The notes: generated by a model not told the origin, from the letters alone. A stretch of 12,654 nt of DNA from Geobacter sp. (GCA_003499925.1 DNRQ01000021.1:58783-71436); one strand, 5' to 3'; positions 1 through 6,864 are shown, counted from the stretch's first letter. Program-made: numbers and translations.

Positions 1-5
1 CCCAA

Positions 6-28
6 CCCTCTCCCATCAAGGGAGAGGG
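6..28. repeat. C-rich palindromic intergenic repeat, copy 1
   Basis: CCCTCTCCC (6-14) pairs perfectly with GGGAGAGGG (20-28) around the loop ATCAA. A closely similar unit lies at 4098-4118 (CCCTCCCC, TTGAA, GGGGAGGG), and a third, weaker one near 4022-4045. Copies 1 and 2 are both preceded by CCCAA and followed by G-runs and GT or GTTTT, so they look like one repeat family and not chance hairpins. The hairpin could form in RNA from either strand. Confidence 0.6.
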
Positions 29-62
29 GGTGTTTGCGCAGTGTGCGGAGGATTAGCACCAA

Positions 63-81
63 TCAGGTAACTTAATGGCAG
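63..81 (+). repeat. 19-bp dispersed element, left copy (inverted relative to 3983-4001)
   Basis: This sequence (core TCAGGTAACTT) matches the reverse complement of 3983-4001 at 18 of 19 positions. The copies lie on either side of the two-component operon, in opposite orientation, each near a C-rich palindrome. Likely one repeat family of unknown function. Confidence 0.6.
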
Positions 82-427
82 TGCCCTCCGGGGGAGGGGA
101 GAGTTGGCGCTTCGGCGCGCAGCCCCGTCAAGGGAGGGGAAAGACCAAGCGGCAGATCGGTGCCATCCGGGCGGGAATCCCCTGTAAACAGCAGACTCGC
201 AAAACATTTTGTTATGGTGTATACTCGGCTCGCCTCCACGGACGGAGATCGCGTCCCGGACCTTTCCCACAGCATTTCCCCCTCCGAAACCGCAGCGTCG
301 CGGAAGAGCGTGTTTGCTATGTGGTGCCCTGCGACTCCCATGCCGGCGGTGCAACGGACTCGCTACGAATGGGCATTCCAGTCGGCCATTGAAAATCGAG
401 CACCCTGCGGCCGATCACGATCACGTA

Positions 428-484
428 GTAGGGTGGGCCATGCCCACCATCACGTTTGGTTTTGGCGGGCACGGCCCGCCCTAC
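428..484. repeat. REPIN-like pair of inverted palindromes
   Basis: Two 22-nt arms (428-449 and 463-484) are imperfect inverted copies with 3 mismatches in 22, separated by 13 nt. Each arm is itself nearly palindromic: GGTGGGC/GCCCACC in the left arm and GGCGGGC/GCCCGCC in the right arm. Two REP-like palindromes facing each other across a short spacer is the architecture of REPINs or BIMEs, which are mobilised by RAYT transposases. A RAYT remnant lies at 6945-7088, but that it acts on this element is only inference. Confidence 0.55.
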
Positions 485-588
485 TTTTATACGAAGCGTA
501 TATCAAAACAGCAATACCGGGCAATTCAATCAGATCCGGAAACGAGAGGCTCCTGCGTATATCACGCACGGGCGATAGGTGGCGGAAA

Positions 589-1959
589 ATGTACAACGGC
601 AGGGTGATCATTTGCGACGACGAGGTCGAAATTCTCAGGTATCTGAGCAAGATACTGACGGCCAAGGGACTCGACCTCGAGGTATTCAGTTCCGGCACCT
701 CCCTCATGAACTGCCTCGAGAACCGGGGCCTTGATGACGGCGACCTGCTGCTGTTGGACGTGAAGATGCCGGACCTGGACGGCATCGAGATCCTGCAGCG
801 CATCAAGAAGATGAAACTGGAGATCCCCGTGGTGATCATGACCGCCTACGCCTCGATCAACTCGGCCATCGAGGCTATGAAGCTTGGCGCCTACGACTAC
901 GTCACCAAGCCGTTCCCCAAGGAGAAGATCTTCGGCATCCTGGAAAAGGTCCTGGAACGAAAGGAGCTTCTCAAGGAGAATTCGTCGCTCAAGGACGAAC
1001 TCGGCATCCCTTGGGCTGCGAGTCCGCTCATCTTTACCAGCCGAAGCTTTGGCGAGGTCCACGACATGGCGCTGCTCGTGGCGCAAAGCCAGTCGAACGT
1101 GGTCATCCTGGGGGAGTCGGGGACCGGCAAGGAACTGGTGGCAAGCCTCATCCACAGCAACAGTCCCCGCAGCGGAGAGCGCTTTCTCACCATCAACTGC
1201 GCGGCGCTGTCGGACACGCTCCTGGAGAGCCAGCTCTTCGGCCACGTGCGTGGTGCCTTCACCGGGGCGGTCAATCACCAGAAGGGGATTCTGGAGGCGG
1301 CCAACCGCGGCACCCTCTTCCTCGACGAGGTAGGCGACATGAGCCCCGCCATCCAGGCCAAGCTCTTGCGCGTGCTGCAGGAGGGGGATTTCATACCGGT
1401 TGGCGACACCAAGGGGAGGACGGTGGACATCCGCTTTCTTGCCGCGACCAACAAGGACCTGGAGGAGGAGGTGCGCCAGAAGCGTTTCCGCGAGGACCTC
1501 TACTTCCGCCTCAACGTGATCTCCCTCTATCTCCCTCCGCTACGGGAGCGCACCGAGGATATCGAACTGCTCGCCAGGCACTTCCTGAAGAAATACGCGG
1601 CCCGCATCAAAAGGGAGATCACCGACCTCACCCCGGAGGCGCTGCAACTGCTGAAATCCTACAGCTGGCCCGGGAACATCAGGGAGCTGGAGAACGCCAT
1701 CGAGCGCGCCGTGATCCTTACCAGGGGAAAATCGATCACCGCGGAGACCCTGCCGGTCTGGAGGAGCGCGCAGCCGAGCGAGCCCAAGCAGGCGGGACGG
1801 CTGGTTTCCCTGGAGACCGTGGAGCGCGAGCATATCCTGCATGTCCTGAAGGCGGCCGGCAACAACAAGAGCCGTGCGGCGAAGATCCTCGACATCGCCA
1901 GACGGACCCTGGACCGGAAGATCGAAGAGTACGACCTGGACGAGGAGGGAGCCCGCTGA
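589..1959 (+). CDS. Sigma-54-dependent NtrC-family response regulator
   Basis: Predicted cytoplasmic 456-residue transcriptional activator of the NtrC type. It should receive a phosphoryl group from the kinase encoded next and drive sigma-54 promoters by ATP hydrolysis. The receiver domain spans about residues 4-120, with the DD pair at 10-11, phospho-acceptor Asp57 in LLLLDVKMPD, Thr85 and Lys107. The AAA+ domain spans about 145-385: Walker A GESGTGKE at 175-182, the sigma-54 contact loop GAFTGA at 222-227, Walker B LFLDE at 243-247 and the arginines of FREDLYFRLN at 300-309. A Fis-type helix-turn-helix occupies about 412-447. The frame is open further upstream, but the ATG at 589 places the receiver at the N-terminus as in the family, with AGGTGG a few bases before it. 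The stop overlaps the kinase start. Targets cannot be told from this window. Confidence 0.95.
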   Translation: MYNGRVIICDDEVEILRYLSKILTAKGLDLEVFSSGTSLMNCLENRGLDDGDLLLLDVKMPDLDGIEILQRIKKMKLEIPVVIMTAYASINSAIEAMKLGAYDYVTKPFPKEKIFGILEKVLERKELLKENSSLKDELGIPWAASPLIFTSRSFGEVHDMALLVAQSQSNVVILGESGTGKELVASLIHSNSPRSGERFLTINCAALSDTLLESQLFGHVRGAFTGAVNHQKGILEAANRGTLFLDEVGDMSPAIQAKLLRVLQEGDFIPVGDTKGRTVDIRFLAATNKDLEEEVRQKRFREDLYFRLNVISLYLPPLRERTEDIELLARHFLKKYAARIKREITDLTPEALQLLKSYSWPGNIRELENAIERAVILTRGKSITAETLPVWRSAQPSEPKQAGRLVSLETVEREHILHVLKAAGNNKSRAAKILDIARRTLDRKIEEYDLDEEGAR

Positions 1960-3962
1960 TGCCCCGGCGCTTCCCGATCCGGGCCAAGCTTACCTTCGGG
2001 GCACTGGCTCCGCTTTTTGTCGCCTTCATGATCTGCTCGCTGGCCGGCACCTACATCATCAACCAGAAGATCGCCAGCCAGGCCCAGGAGAAGGTCAGGA
2101 CCGACCTCAACTCGGCCCGCGAGGTGTACCGAAACGAGCTGGACCGCATCGGCGAGCTCGTCGAACTCACCGCGGCAAACCCCTTTACCGCTACGGCCGT
2201 GGAGACCGGCGACAAGACGGTCATGGCCTCGCTGCTCAATTCGCTGCAGCAGAAAAAGCACCTGGATATCCTCACCGCCGTCGACGGGGCCGGCCGGGTC
2301 CTTTACCGCGCCCACAACCCGCGGGTCTCGGGCGACTCCCAGGCAGGGAACCACTATTTCCTGGCGCAGGCCCTGAAGGGGTTCGCCGTCACCGGCACCA
2401 CCGTCCTGACTGCCGAGCAGCTGGCGACCGAGAGGGCGGAACTGACGCAACGGGCCACCATCCCGGTCCTGTCGACGCCGCGCTCGCGCCCCCGTGCCTC
2501 CTCGGTCGAGCGGTCGGGGATGGTGATGATCTCGGCCGCGCCGGTGCGCGATGCGGAGGGACGCATCATCGGCGCCCTCTACGGCGCGGTCCTCTTGAAC
2601 AACGACAACGCCCTGGTGGACAAGATCAAGGAAATCGTCTACGAGGGGGTCAAGTTCAAGGATATCGACTGCGGCAACGCCACGCTCTTTCTCGGCGACA
2701 CCCGCATCGCCACCAACGTGCTGACCTCAAGCGGCGCCCGGGCCATCGGCACCCGTCTTTCCGAGGAGGTCTACAACCGGGTGCTCCTGGAAAAGAAGAA
2801 ATGGGTGGGGCGGGCCTTCGTGGTGAACGACTGGTACTTCACCGCCTATGAGCCGATTCTGAACCTGCGCGGCCAGGCGATCGGCTCGCTCTACGTCGGC
2901 ATGCTGGAAAAGCCGTACACCTCGATGCAGAAAAGCGTCAACTCCATCCTGTACATCGTCCTCTTCGTCACCTCGCTGATCGGCGTCACCGTCTCCGGTT
3001 TCATCGGCACCCTGCTGGCGCGCCCCATCAAGGAACTGGAAAAGCTCGCCCACCGGGTGGCGTTGGGCGAGCGGGACCTGCAGATAGAGGTCCCCTCGAC
3101 CGACGAGGTGGGGGATCTGGCCGACGCCTTCAACCAGATGACCCGCGCCCTGACCCGCCAGGAGGCGGAGATCAACCTTTTGCACCGCGGCCTGGAAGAG
3201 AAGGTGCAGGAGCGCACGGCGCAGCTAAGCGACAAGAACCGCCTTCTGCTGCAGACCCAGGCCGATCTGGCGCGGGCCGAAAAGCTCGCCGACCTCGGCA
3301 TCGTCGCAGCCGGGGTGGCCCACGAGATCAACACCCCTCTCGCCATCATACGGGGGAACACCGAGGTGCTGGAGATGTGCCTCCCCCCCGAGCACGCCAA
3401 CCGGGAGGAGGTCGAGATCATCAGCCGCCAGACCGAGAGGATGGCGAAGATCGTCGGGAACCTGCTCGCCTTTGCCAGGCAGAAGTCGCTGAACCAGAGG
3501 CGGTTCCAGGTCCACGAGGTCCTGGACGACATCCTGAGCCAGATCGGGCACCAGGTCAACATGGACGGCATCAGCGTGCTGCGGGAGTACGCAGCGGATG
3601 TCGCCGTGATCCGGGGCGACAAGGACCAGCTCAGGCAGGTCTTCGTCAACCTGATCCAGAATGCCGCGCAGGCCATGCCCGCCGGCGGGACCCTGAGGCT
3701 CGCGACCAGGGGTGCCGGCAAGGGGTGCCTGGTCGAGATCGCCGACACGGGCCAAGGGATCCTCCCGGAGCATCTGGAAAAGATCTTCACCCCCTTCTTC
3801 ACCACCAAGGACAACGGCAGCGGACTGGGCCTTTCGGTCTCCTACGGAATCGTCAAGGACCACGGGGGCGATATCGAGGTGGAGAGCTCCCCCGAGCGGG
3901 GGACACGATTTCGTATACTGATTCCCGGAGAAAACCCGCTTGAGCAGGCCTCGGTTGAGTGA
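1959..3962 (+). CDS. Membrane sensor histidine kinase (Cache-HAMP-HisKA-HATPase)
   Basis: Predicted 667-residue sensor kinase, the likely partner of the preceding regulator: its ATG shares a base with the regulator's TGA (ATGA), and GAGGAGGGA lies just upstream as a strong ribosome binding site. A first membrane segment at about 12-33 and a second at about 328-350 enclose a roughly 290-residue extracytoplasmic region. That region resembles single-Cache (sCache_3) ligand sensors, with the typical stretches DAEGRIIGALYGA and GSLYVGMLEKPY. HAMP follows at about 351-403 and a coiled coil at about 395-440. The HisKA H-box has His455 in VAHEINTP. The ATPase domain shows the N-box (N564, N568), G1 DTGQG (596-600), F-box TPFF and G2 GSGLGL (620-625). 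All catalytic motifs are intact. There is no fused receiver. The ligand cannot be inferred. Confidence 0.94.
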   Translation: MPRRFPIRAKLTFGALAPLFVAFMICSLAGTYIINQKIASQAQEKVRTDLNSAREVYRNELDRIGELVELTAANPFTATAVETGDKTVMASLLNSLQQKKHLDILTAVDGAGRVLYRAHNPRVSGDSQAGNHYFLAQALKGFAVTGTTVLTAEQLATERAELTQRATIPVLSTPRSRPRASSVERSGMVMISAAPVRDAEGRIIGALYGAVLLNNDNALVDKIKEIVYEGVKFKDIDCGNATLFLGDTRIATNVLTSSGARAIGTRLSEEVYNRVLLEKKKWVGRAFVVNDWYFTAYEPILNLRGQAIGSLYVGMLEKPYTSMQKSVNSILYIVLFVTSLIGVTVSGFIGTLLARPIKELEKLAHRVALGERDLQIEVPSTDEVGDLADAFNQMTRALTRQEAEINLLHRGLEEKVQERTAQLSDKNRLLLQTQADLARAEKLADLGIVAAGVAHEINTPLAIIRGNTEVLEMCLPPEHANREEVEIISRQTERMAKIVGNLLAFARQKSLNQRRFQVHEVLDDILSQIGHQVNMDGISVLREYAADVAVIRGDKDQLRQVFVNLIQNAAQAMPAGGTLRLATRGAGKGCLVEIADTGQGILPEHLEKIFTPFFTTKDNGSGLGLSVSYGIVKDHGGDIEVESSPERGTRFRILIPGENPLEQASVE

Positions 3963-3982
3963 TACAGTCAGCACCCTGGCAT

Positions 3983-4001
3983 CTGCCATCAAGTTACCTG
4001 A
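3983..4001 (-). repeat. 19-bp dispersed element, right copy
   Basis: Reverse-complement match to 63-81 at 18 of 19 positions, starting about 20 bp after the kinase stop codon. Together the two copies bracket the two-component operon as inverted repeats about 3.9 kb apart. Confidence 0.6.
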
Positions 4002-4097
4002 CTAGCGCCCGCCGTTCAGCTCCCTCCCCCTTCAAGGGGGGGTCAGGAGGGGGACGGGGGTGTTTTTGGCACCGGAACTGCCCCATCCCCACCCCAA

Positions 4098-4118
4098 CCC
4101 TCCCCTTGAAGGGGAGGG
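4098..4118. repeat. C-rich palindromic intergenic repeat, copy 2
   Basis: Perfect 8-bp stem CCCTCCCC / GGGGAGGG around TTGAA, followed on the plus strand by GGTTTT. It is the same family as 6-28. It could serve as a weak terminator for transcripts leaving the kinase gene. Confidence 0.55.
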
Positions 4119-4283
4119 GGTTTTCCAGCGTGCGGGAAATCAGCACTGACCTTAACTTGACCCGATTAGCGTCAATCTTCCGCTGGTTGAAATTCCCCCC
4201 TCCCTTGACTTGTCAGCCGTAGCCTGGGCGAAGGCTGATGGGAGGAGCCGGGGGAGGGTGAAAGCCCGTCAGGGGAAACGCCC

Positions 4284-5390
4284 CTACTTGAACACGAGCA
4301 TCGTCGCCGTCTGGTTGATGTGTCCGATGTACTGTTCGCCATAGGTGCTGAAGCCTGTGGTCGGGAAGCCGGCGAACAGTGCGCCGTACTCCTCGGTCGC
4401 CTGCTTCTGCTCGAGTTCCAGCGTACGCAGGATGCAGTTGAAGTTGATCAGGCCGGAAATGGTCCCCAGTTTCGCCTTGGCTTCCTCCAGCGCCTTCCTG
4501 GTGTCCTCTATGATGTCGGTCGACTCGAGGATCGACAGTTCCATCCCCTCCACCACGCCGCAGTAAAAGAGCATGCTGCTCTCTTTTATCTGCTGCGGGC
4601 TGCGTACGTACGGTTCGCCTTCGATGACCAGACCGACCGGGTTATGCATGAACCTCCCTGCGGCCTCTTCGACCGGAATCCCGAGTGCATCGGCATAGGC
4701 CTCAGCCGCGGGCCGGTTGTCGAACTCGATGACCTCCCTTTTGGCTTCGTCGGCCTTGGTGACCACGAGTTTTTTGCACAGTGTGCTGAAGCTTTGGGTC
4801 TTGATGAAGGAGAATTCTGTGGCAGGTTTCAGCAGAGCAAGCACCGCCGCATTGGAATAGCTCTTGCCGTTGGCGTAGACATGGGTGGCGGCAAATTTCA
4901 GATCGTCGCCTGCCGAACCGCCGATGAAGGTGACGTCGGTCAGGTCGCCGATCTTGTCGATCAGTTTTTCCTCCGCGCCGCAAAGCCCGTCCACCAGGAT
5001 GATGCCGACGAACCTTCTCGGGTTGAGGTCGAGCATCGGTACCCCGAAGCGCTTTTCGAAGGAGGCGAACGCCTGCTCGACCCCCGAGTCGTCCTGCACG
5101 TTTTCCACAACGGCGACCTCGACCTCGCTGATCGCCCGGGCGTTGAACGCCATGGCGGTAACCGAATTCTTCAGCATCTTGCCGCTGGCGATCTCACCCG
5201 CGGTGGAGCAGCCGAAGACGGTAGCTGCGGGAAAGGCTTGCTGCATCTTCTGGCTGATCGTCTCGGGCGCATGAAGAGAAGACGCGTAGTAGATCACCAT
5301 TTTAACGTCCAGATCCTTGAACTGTTCCTGCAGATCCTGGACCACCAGGTCGACTGATTCCTTACTCGAAAACGCAGATACTATATTCAT
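4284..5390 (-). CDS. FIST-domain sensory protein
   Basis: Predicted 368-residue soluble protein made only of FIST_N (about 25-205) and FIST_C (about 215-365). FIST domains are proposed small-ligand (possibly amino-acid) sensing modules, usually found alone or with signalling domains. Landmarks are GCSTAGEI at 60-67, FIGGSAGDD at 156-163, and the C-terminal GFSTYGEQYIGHINQTATML region at 346-365, which is typical of the family's end. There is no signal peptide, membrane segment or output domain, so it presumably acts through a partner. The ATG at 5390 has AAGGAGA 8-9 bases upstream. The gene follows a 63-residue ORF by 19 bp on the same strand, so the two are probably co-transcribed. The ligand and partner are unknown; the nearby histidine kinase is encoded convergently and need not be related. 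Confidence 0.9.
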   Translation of the reverse strand: MNIVSAFSSKESVDLVVQDLQEQFKDLDVKMVIYYASSLHAPETISQKMQQAFPAATVFGCSTAGEIASGKMLKNSVTAMAFNARAISEVEVAVVENVQDDSGVEQAFASFEKRFGVPMLDLNPRRFVGIILVDGLCGAEEKLIDKIGDLTDVTFIGGSAGDDLKFAATHVYANGKSYSNAAVLALLKPATEFSFIKTQSFSTLCKKLVVTKADEAKREVIEFDNRPAAEAYADALGIPVEEAAGRFMHNPVGLVIEGEPYVRSPQQIKESSMLFYCGVVEGMELSILESTDIIEDTRKALEEAKAKLGTISGLINFNCILRTLELEQKQATEEYGALFAGFPTTGFSTYGEQYIGHINQTATMLVFK

Positions 5391-5409
5391 AGTGCTTTCT
5401 CCTTGAATT

Positions 5410-5601
5410 TTATTTGAGGTCCTTCACCAGTGTTTCGAGTTTGCTGATTATTGCAGGGTCATCGTCGGACTGTAGCGTGTACTTCTTCGGATCGATACCT
5501 TTGAGCATCAGTTTAGTCCTGATGACGCCCTGCAACATCGCATTGTCCTTTGCTCTTTGTTCGATAATCGAGTCGATCATCATCTTGATCTTACCGGCCA
5601 T
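5410..5601 (-). CDS. Small hypothetical protein co-transcribed with the FIST gene
   Basis: A 63-residue predicted protein starting MAGKIKMMIDSIIEQRAKDN. It is helical, charged and cytoplasmic, with no cysteine pairs, membrane segment or signal peptide. I do not recognise the family. Support for its being real: GGGAGG sits 8 or so bases before the ATG, codon use is ordinary, only 19 bp separate its stop from the FIST start, and the region upstream is AT-rich and promoter-like. Its size and position suggest an accessory or interaction partner of the FIST protein, but that is inference only. The motif DPKKYTLQSDDDPAIISKLE in the second half is the most useful query for finding homologues. Confidence 0.75.
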   Translation of the reverse strand: MAGKIKMMIDSIIEQRAKDNAMLQGVIRTKLMLKGIDPKKYTLQSDDDPAIISKLETLVKDLK

Positions 5602-6200
5602 ATGCAGTTACCTCCCATTTGTTAAAAACATTTTGTATACTTTTTTGGGCATACCTTGTTGTTGAATCCTTAATAAACACAGCAGATAATGTATTTAGAA
5701 GTATCGATCTGCTGATGTAGAGGTATCATCGGCGCGGTAAAAAAAAGATGTAGTGAAATATGCTTATAAAATTGTAATCAAGTTGATTGGCAGCAAAAAA
5801 TGAGGCTAAGGTTGATAAACGCCGTTTGGAAAGGACGGAGGCAATAGGGGCGGGGCGATGGGAGCAGGGGAGAGCAGGGGAGAGCAGGGGAGAGCAGGGG
5901 AGGACACGGGAAGAGAGGAGCCCACCCATCAATCAACGAGAGGGGACTATAAACCAACGGGACTGGGGGTCATCGGGCCCGGGGGCAAGTCCCAGGCAAC
6001 CCCGACCCCGGGCATTCGAACTTGGGATTTCGGGTGGGTTAGGCAGTGTGCAAGGGTGACTTTCATTGAATCCCTTCGGGTCAATTCCCAGCCCCTTGGG
6101 GCGTGTCTCATGCTTTTGCTTTGTCGGAAAGCGATGCGACAATATCCTATACTGCCGCCATACCACGTTGCTTGCGGCGGGATAGTTGATTTTTAGTACG
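5602..6200. other. Noncoding region with AT-rich leader and tandem repeat
   Basis: The part next to the FIST operon (5602-5790) is AT-rich, unlike its surroundings, and probably carries the operon's promoter; I could not choose a convincing -35/-10 or -24/-12 pair. The rest is G-rich, with a 10-bp tandem repeat at 5861-5900 and an inverted repeat GCCCGGGG (5977-5984) / CCCCGGGC (6006-6013). Open frames here are driven by the low-complexity repeat and are not credible genes. No tRNA or riboswitch was recognised. Confidence 0.5.
5861..5900 (+). repeat. 10-bp tandem repeat, four units
   Basis: Four consecutive units of AGAGCAGGGG; the first has GG for AG at its start, the other three are identical. 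A degenerate unit (AGGACACGGG) follows. It is a simple G-rich repeat likely to vary in copy number by slippage. Confidence 0.9.
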
Positions 6201-6210
6201 CCTTAAAAAC

Positions 6211-6229
6211 CCACGTCCTCTGGGCGTGG
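6211..6229 (+). repeat. Left-end hairpin of an IS200/IS605-type element
   Basis: CCACGTCC (6211-6218) pairs with GGGCGTGG (6222-6229) around TCT, with one G-T pair. It lies about 90 bp ahead of a truncated tnpA. A subterminal hairpin ahead of tnpA is the hallmark of the left end of IS200/IS605 elements, where TnpA binds. The exact cleavage site cannot be fixed; it should lie just upstream, near 6195-6210. Confidence 0.6.
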
Positions 6230-6315
6230 TCAGAGTCAAATGGCTTTGCCTGAAAGGGCCCATCTGCTAAACCTTAAACTGAGTTGTCCCCACAATTCAG
6301 AAAAAGGAGTAACAG

Positions 6316-6486
6316 ATGAGCCGATTTAAGAGGCTATCGCATGTCATATGGCACTGTCAATATCATATAGTCTGGGTGCCGAAGTACCGATTCCGCATCC
6401 TGAAAAGCCAGGTTGCCGAAGAGGTCGGGGTTCCTGGTCCCAATCTGAGCGCGCTATTCGGTGTTACTGAATCGATCAGGCCTTGA
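6316..6486 (+). pseudogene. IS200/IS605-type TnpA transposase, N-terminal fragment
   Basis: The ATG at 6316, preceded by AAAGGAG, opens a 56-codon frame beginning MSRFKRLSHVIWHCQYHIVW and continuing VPKYRFRIL. This is the characteristic N-terminus of IS200-type Y1 single-strand transposases. Family-like sequence stops near residue 37, at about 6426; the remaining codons (GVPGPNLSALFGVTESIRP) are unrelated. The HUH metal-binding motif and catalytic tyrosine, which come later in the roughly 140-150-residue family, are absent, so the product cannot be active. The 3' tail overlaps the end of the convergent antitoxin gene. With the hairpin at 6211-6229, this is a 5' remnant cut off next to the toxin-antitoxin locus. 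Confidence 0.85.
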
Positions 6487-6802
6487 TCGCCTCTTCAATC
6501 TCCTCAAACTGGTTGATGCGTACACTGCCGTCCGGAAAGCGGGCCACAACCTCCAGGTCCCCCCCCATGGCCTTGATGACGCTGCGCAGTGTGGATATAT
6601 ACATGTCGGTCCGTTTTTCGATCCGGGACACATTTGACTGGTTAGTGTGGAGGGTTCGGGCCATTTGTTCCTGGCTCATTTTCCTGGCCTGGCGTAATTC
6701 CTGTAGCGGCATCTCTTTCATGAGTTGGCGGGTCTGTTCCTCTGCCTTGGCGCGGGCCTCCGGCGCCATTTTTGCGCGCAGCGTGTTATACGGTTTTGCC
6801 AT
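6476..6802 (-). CDS. Orphan HigA-like XRE antitoxin
   Basis: Predicted 108-residue DNA-binding protein. An N-terminal linker (PEARAKAEEQTRQLMKEMPL) is followed by a helix-turn-helix at about 33-65 (LRQARKMSQEQMARTLHTNQ, then SNVSRIEKRTD). The rest, MYISTLRSVIKAMGGDLEVV and ARFPDGSVRI, is the usual ending of antitoxins paired with HigB/Gp49-type RelE-fold toxins. These proteins neutralise the toxin, an mRNA interferase, and repress their own operon. The ATG at 6802 has AGGAGG about 7 bases upstream. The toxin normally encoded first is missing apart from a probable stub (6818-6859), so this is a solitary antitoxin. The frame is open through the stub, so a 127-residue version could also be made from 6859. 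It may now act as a repressor or cross-neutraliser; that is inference. Confidence 0.88.
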   Translation of the reverse strand: MAKPYNTLRAKMAPEARAKAEEQTRQLMKEMPLQELRQARKMSQEQMARTLHTNQSNVSRIEKRTDMYISTLRSVIKAMGGDLEVVARFPDGSVRINQFEEIEEAIKA

Positions 6803-6817
6803 GTCTAACTTCCTCCT

Positions 6818-6859
6818 TCCTGCTCCAAATTCATCGGTGTATTCAATGTCCCATGCCAT
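6818..6859 (-). pseudogene. Stub of a HigB/RelE-type toxin gene
   Basis: The ATG at 6859 opens MAWDIEYTDEFGAG, which matches the start I know for HigB/Gp49-type toxins that precede this antitoxin class (xWxVEYTDEFxxWW...). Such toxins run about 110-120 residues. Here the toxin-like sequence ends after about 13-14 residues and joins RRKLD plus the antitoxin ATG, in frame. This suggests an internal deletion that removed nearly the whole toxin but kept its promoter, its start and the antitoxin's ribosome binding site. Only 14 residues support the homology, so it is a strong suggestion and not proof. Confidence 0.6.
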
Positions 6860-6864
6860 AAAGA

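Larger units (their letters stand above)
1..588. other. Repeat-rich noncoding region upstream of the two-component operon
   Basis: No reading frame here looks like a real protein; the open frames have odd composition and no recognisable domain. The region holds a C-rich palindrome at its left end, one copy of a 19-bp dispersed element (63-81), a REPIN-like double palindrome (428-484) and a small perfect palindrome, TATACG-AAG-CGTATA (488-502). The last could be an operator or a promoter element of the regulator gene about 90 bp downstream, but I see no clear -24/-12 or -35/-10 pair, so the promoter is unassigned. Confidence 0.6.
3963..4283. other. Noncoding, palindrome-rich region between convergent transcription units
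   Basis: This stretch separates the convergent two-component and FIST operons. It contains the inverted copy of the 19-bp element (3983-4001) and two C-rich palindromes (about 4022-4045 and 4098-4118). A small hairpin, AGGGG-AAACG-CCCCT at 4271-4285, overlaps the FIST stop codon. The palindromes may act as weak terminators for either side; GGGGTTTT follows copy 2 on the plus strand, but there is no long U-tract. No gene is seen. Confidence 0.6.

Noticed and set aside
160..588. Extension of the response regulator frame upstream of the ATG at 589
   Set aside because: The extra 143 residues are Arg/Pro/Ser-rich, match no domain and run through the REPIN-like repeat; the receiver domain begins naturally after 589.
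562..1278. Long antisense open frame over the regulator gene
   Set aside because: Composition is that of a shadow of a high-GC gene, with no domain, and it lies wholly opposite the AAA+ regulator.
3225..3992. Antisense open frame over the histidine kinase
   Set aside because: It mirrors the kinase's catalytic region and shows no recognisable motifs.
3959..4222. 87-codon plus-strand frame after the kinase
   Set aside because: It is built from C-rich palindromes, giving Pro/Gly/Ser-rich peptide, with no convincing ribosome binding site.
4320..5357. 345-codon plus-strand frame opposite the FIST gene
   Set aside because: The minus-strand frame has clear FIST landmarks and a ribosome binding site; the plus frame has neither.
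5990..6075. Possible tRNA-like or cyclic di-GMP riboswitch-like sequence
   Set aside because: CATTCGAAC and its surroundings hinted at a T-arm, but no acceptor or anticodon arms can be drawn, and the core bases of a GEMM riboswitch are not present.
5787..6196. Plus-strand frames of 90 and 112 codons
   Set aside because: They translate the 10-bp tandem repeat and surrounding G-rich DNA; no domain and no ribosome binding site support them.
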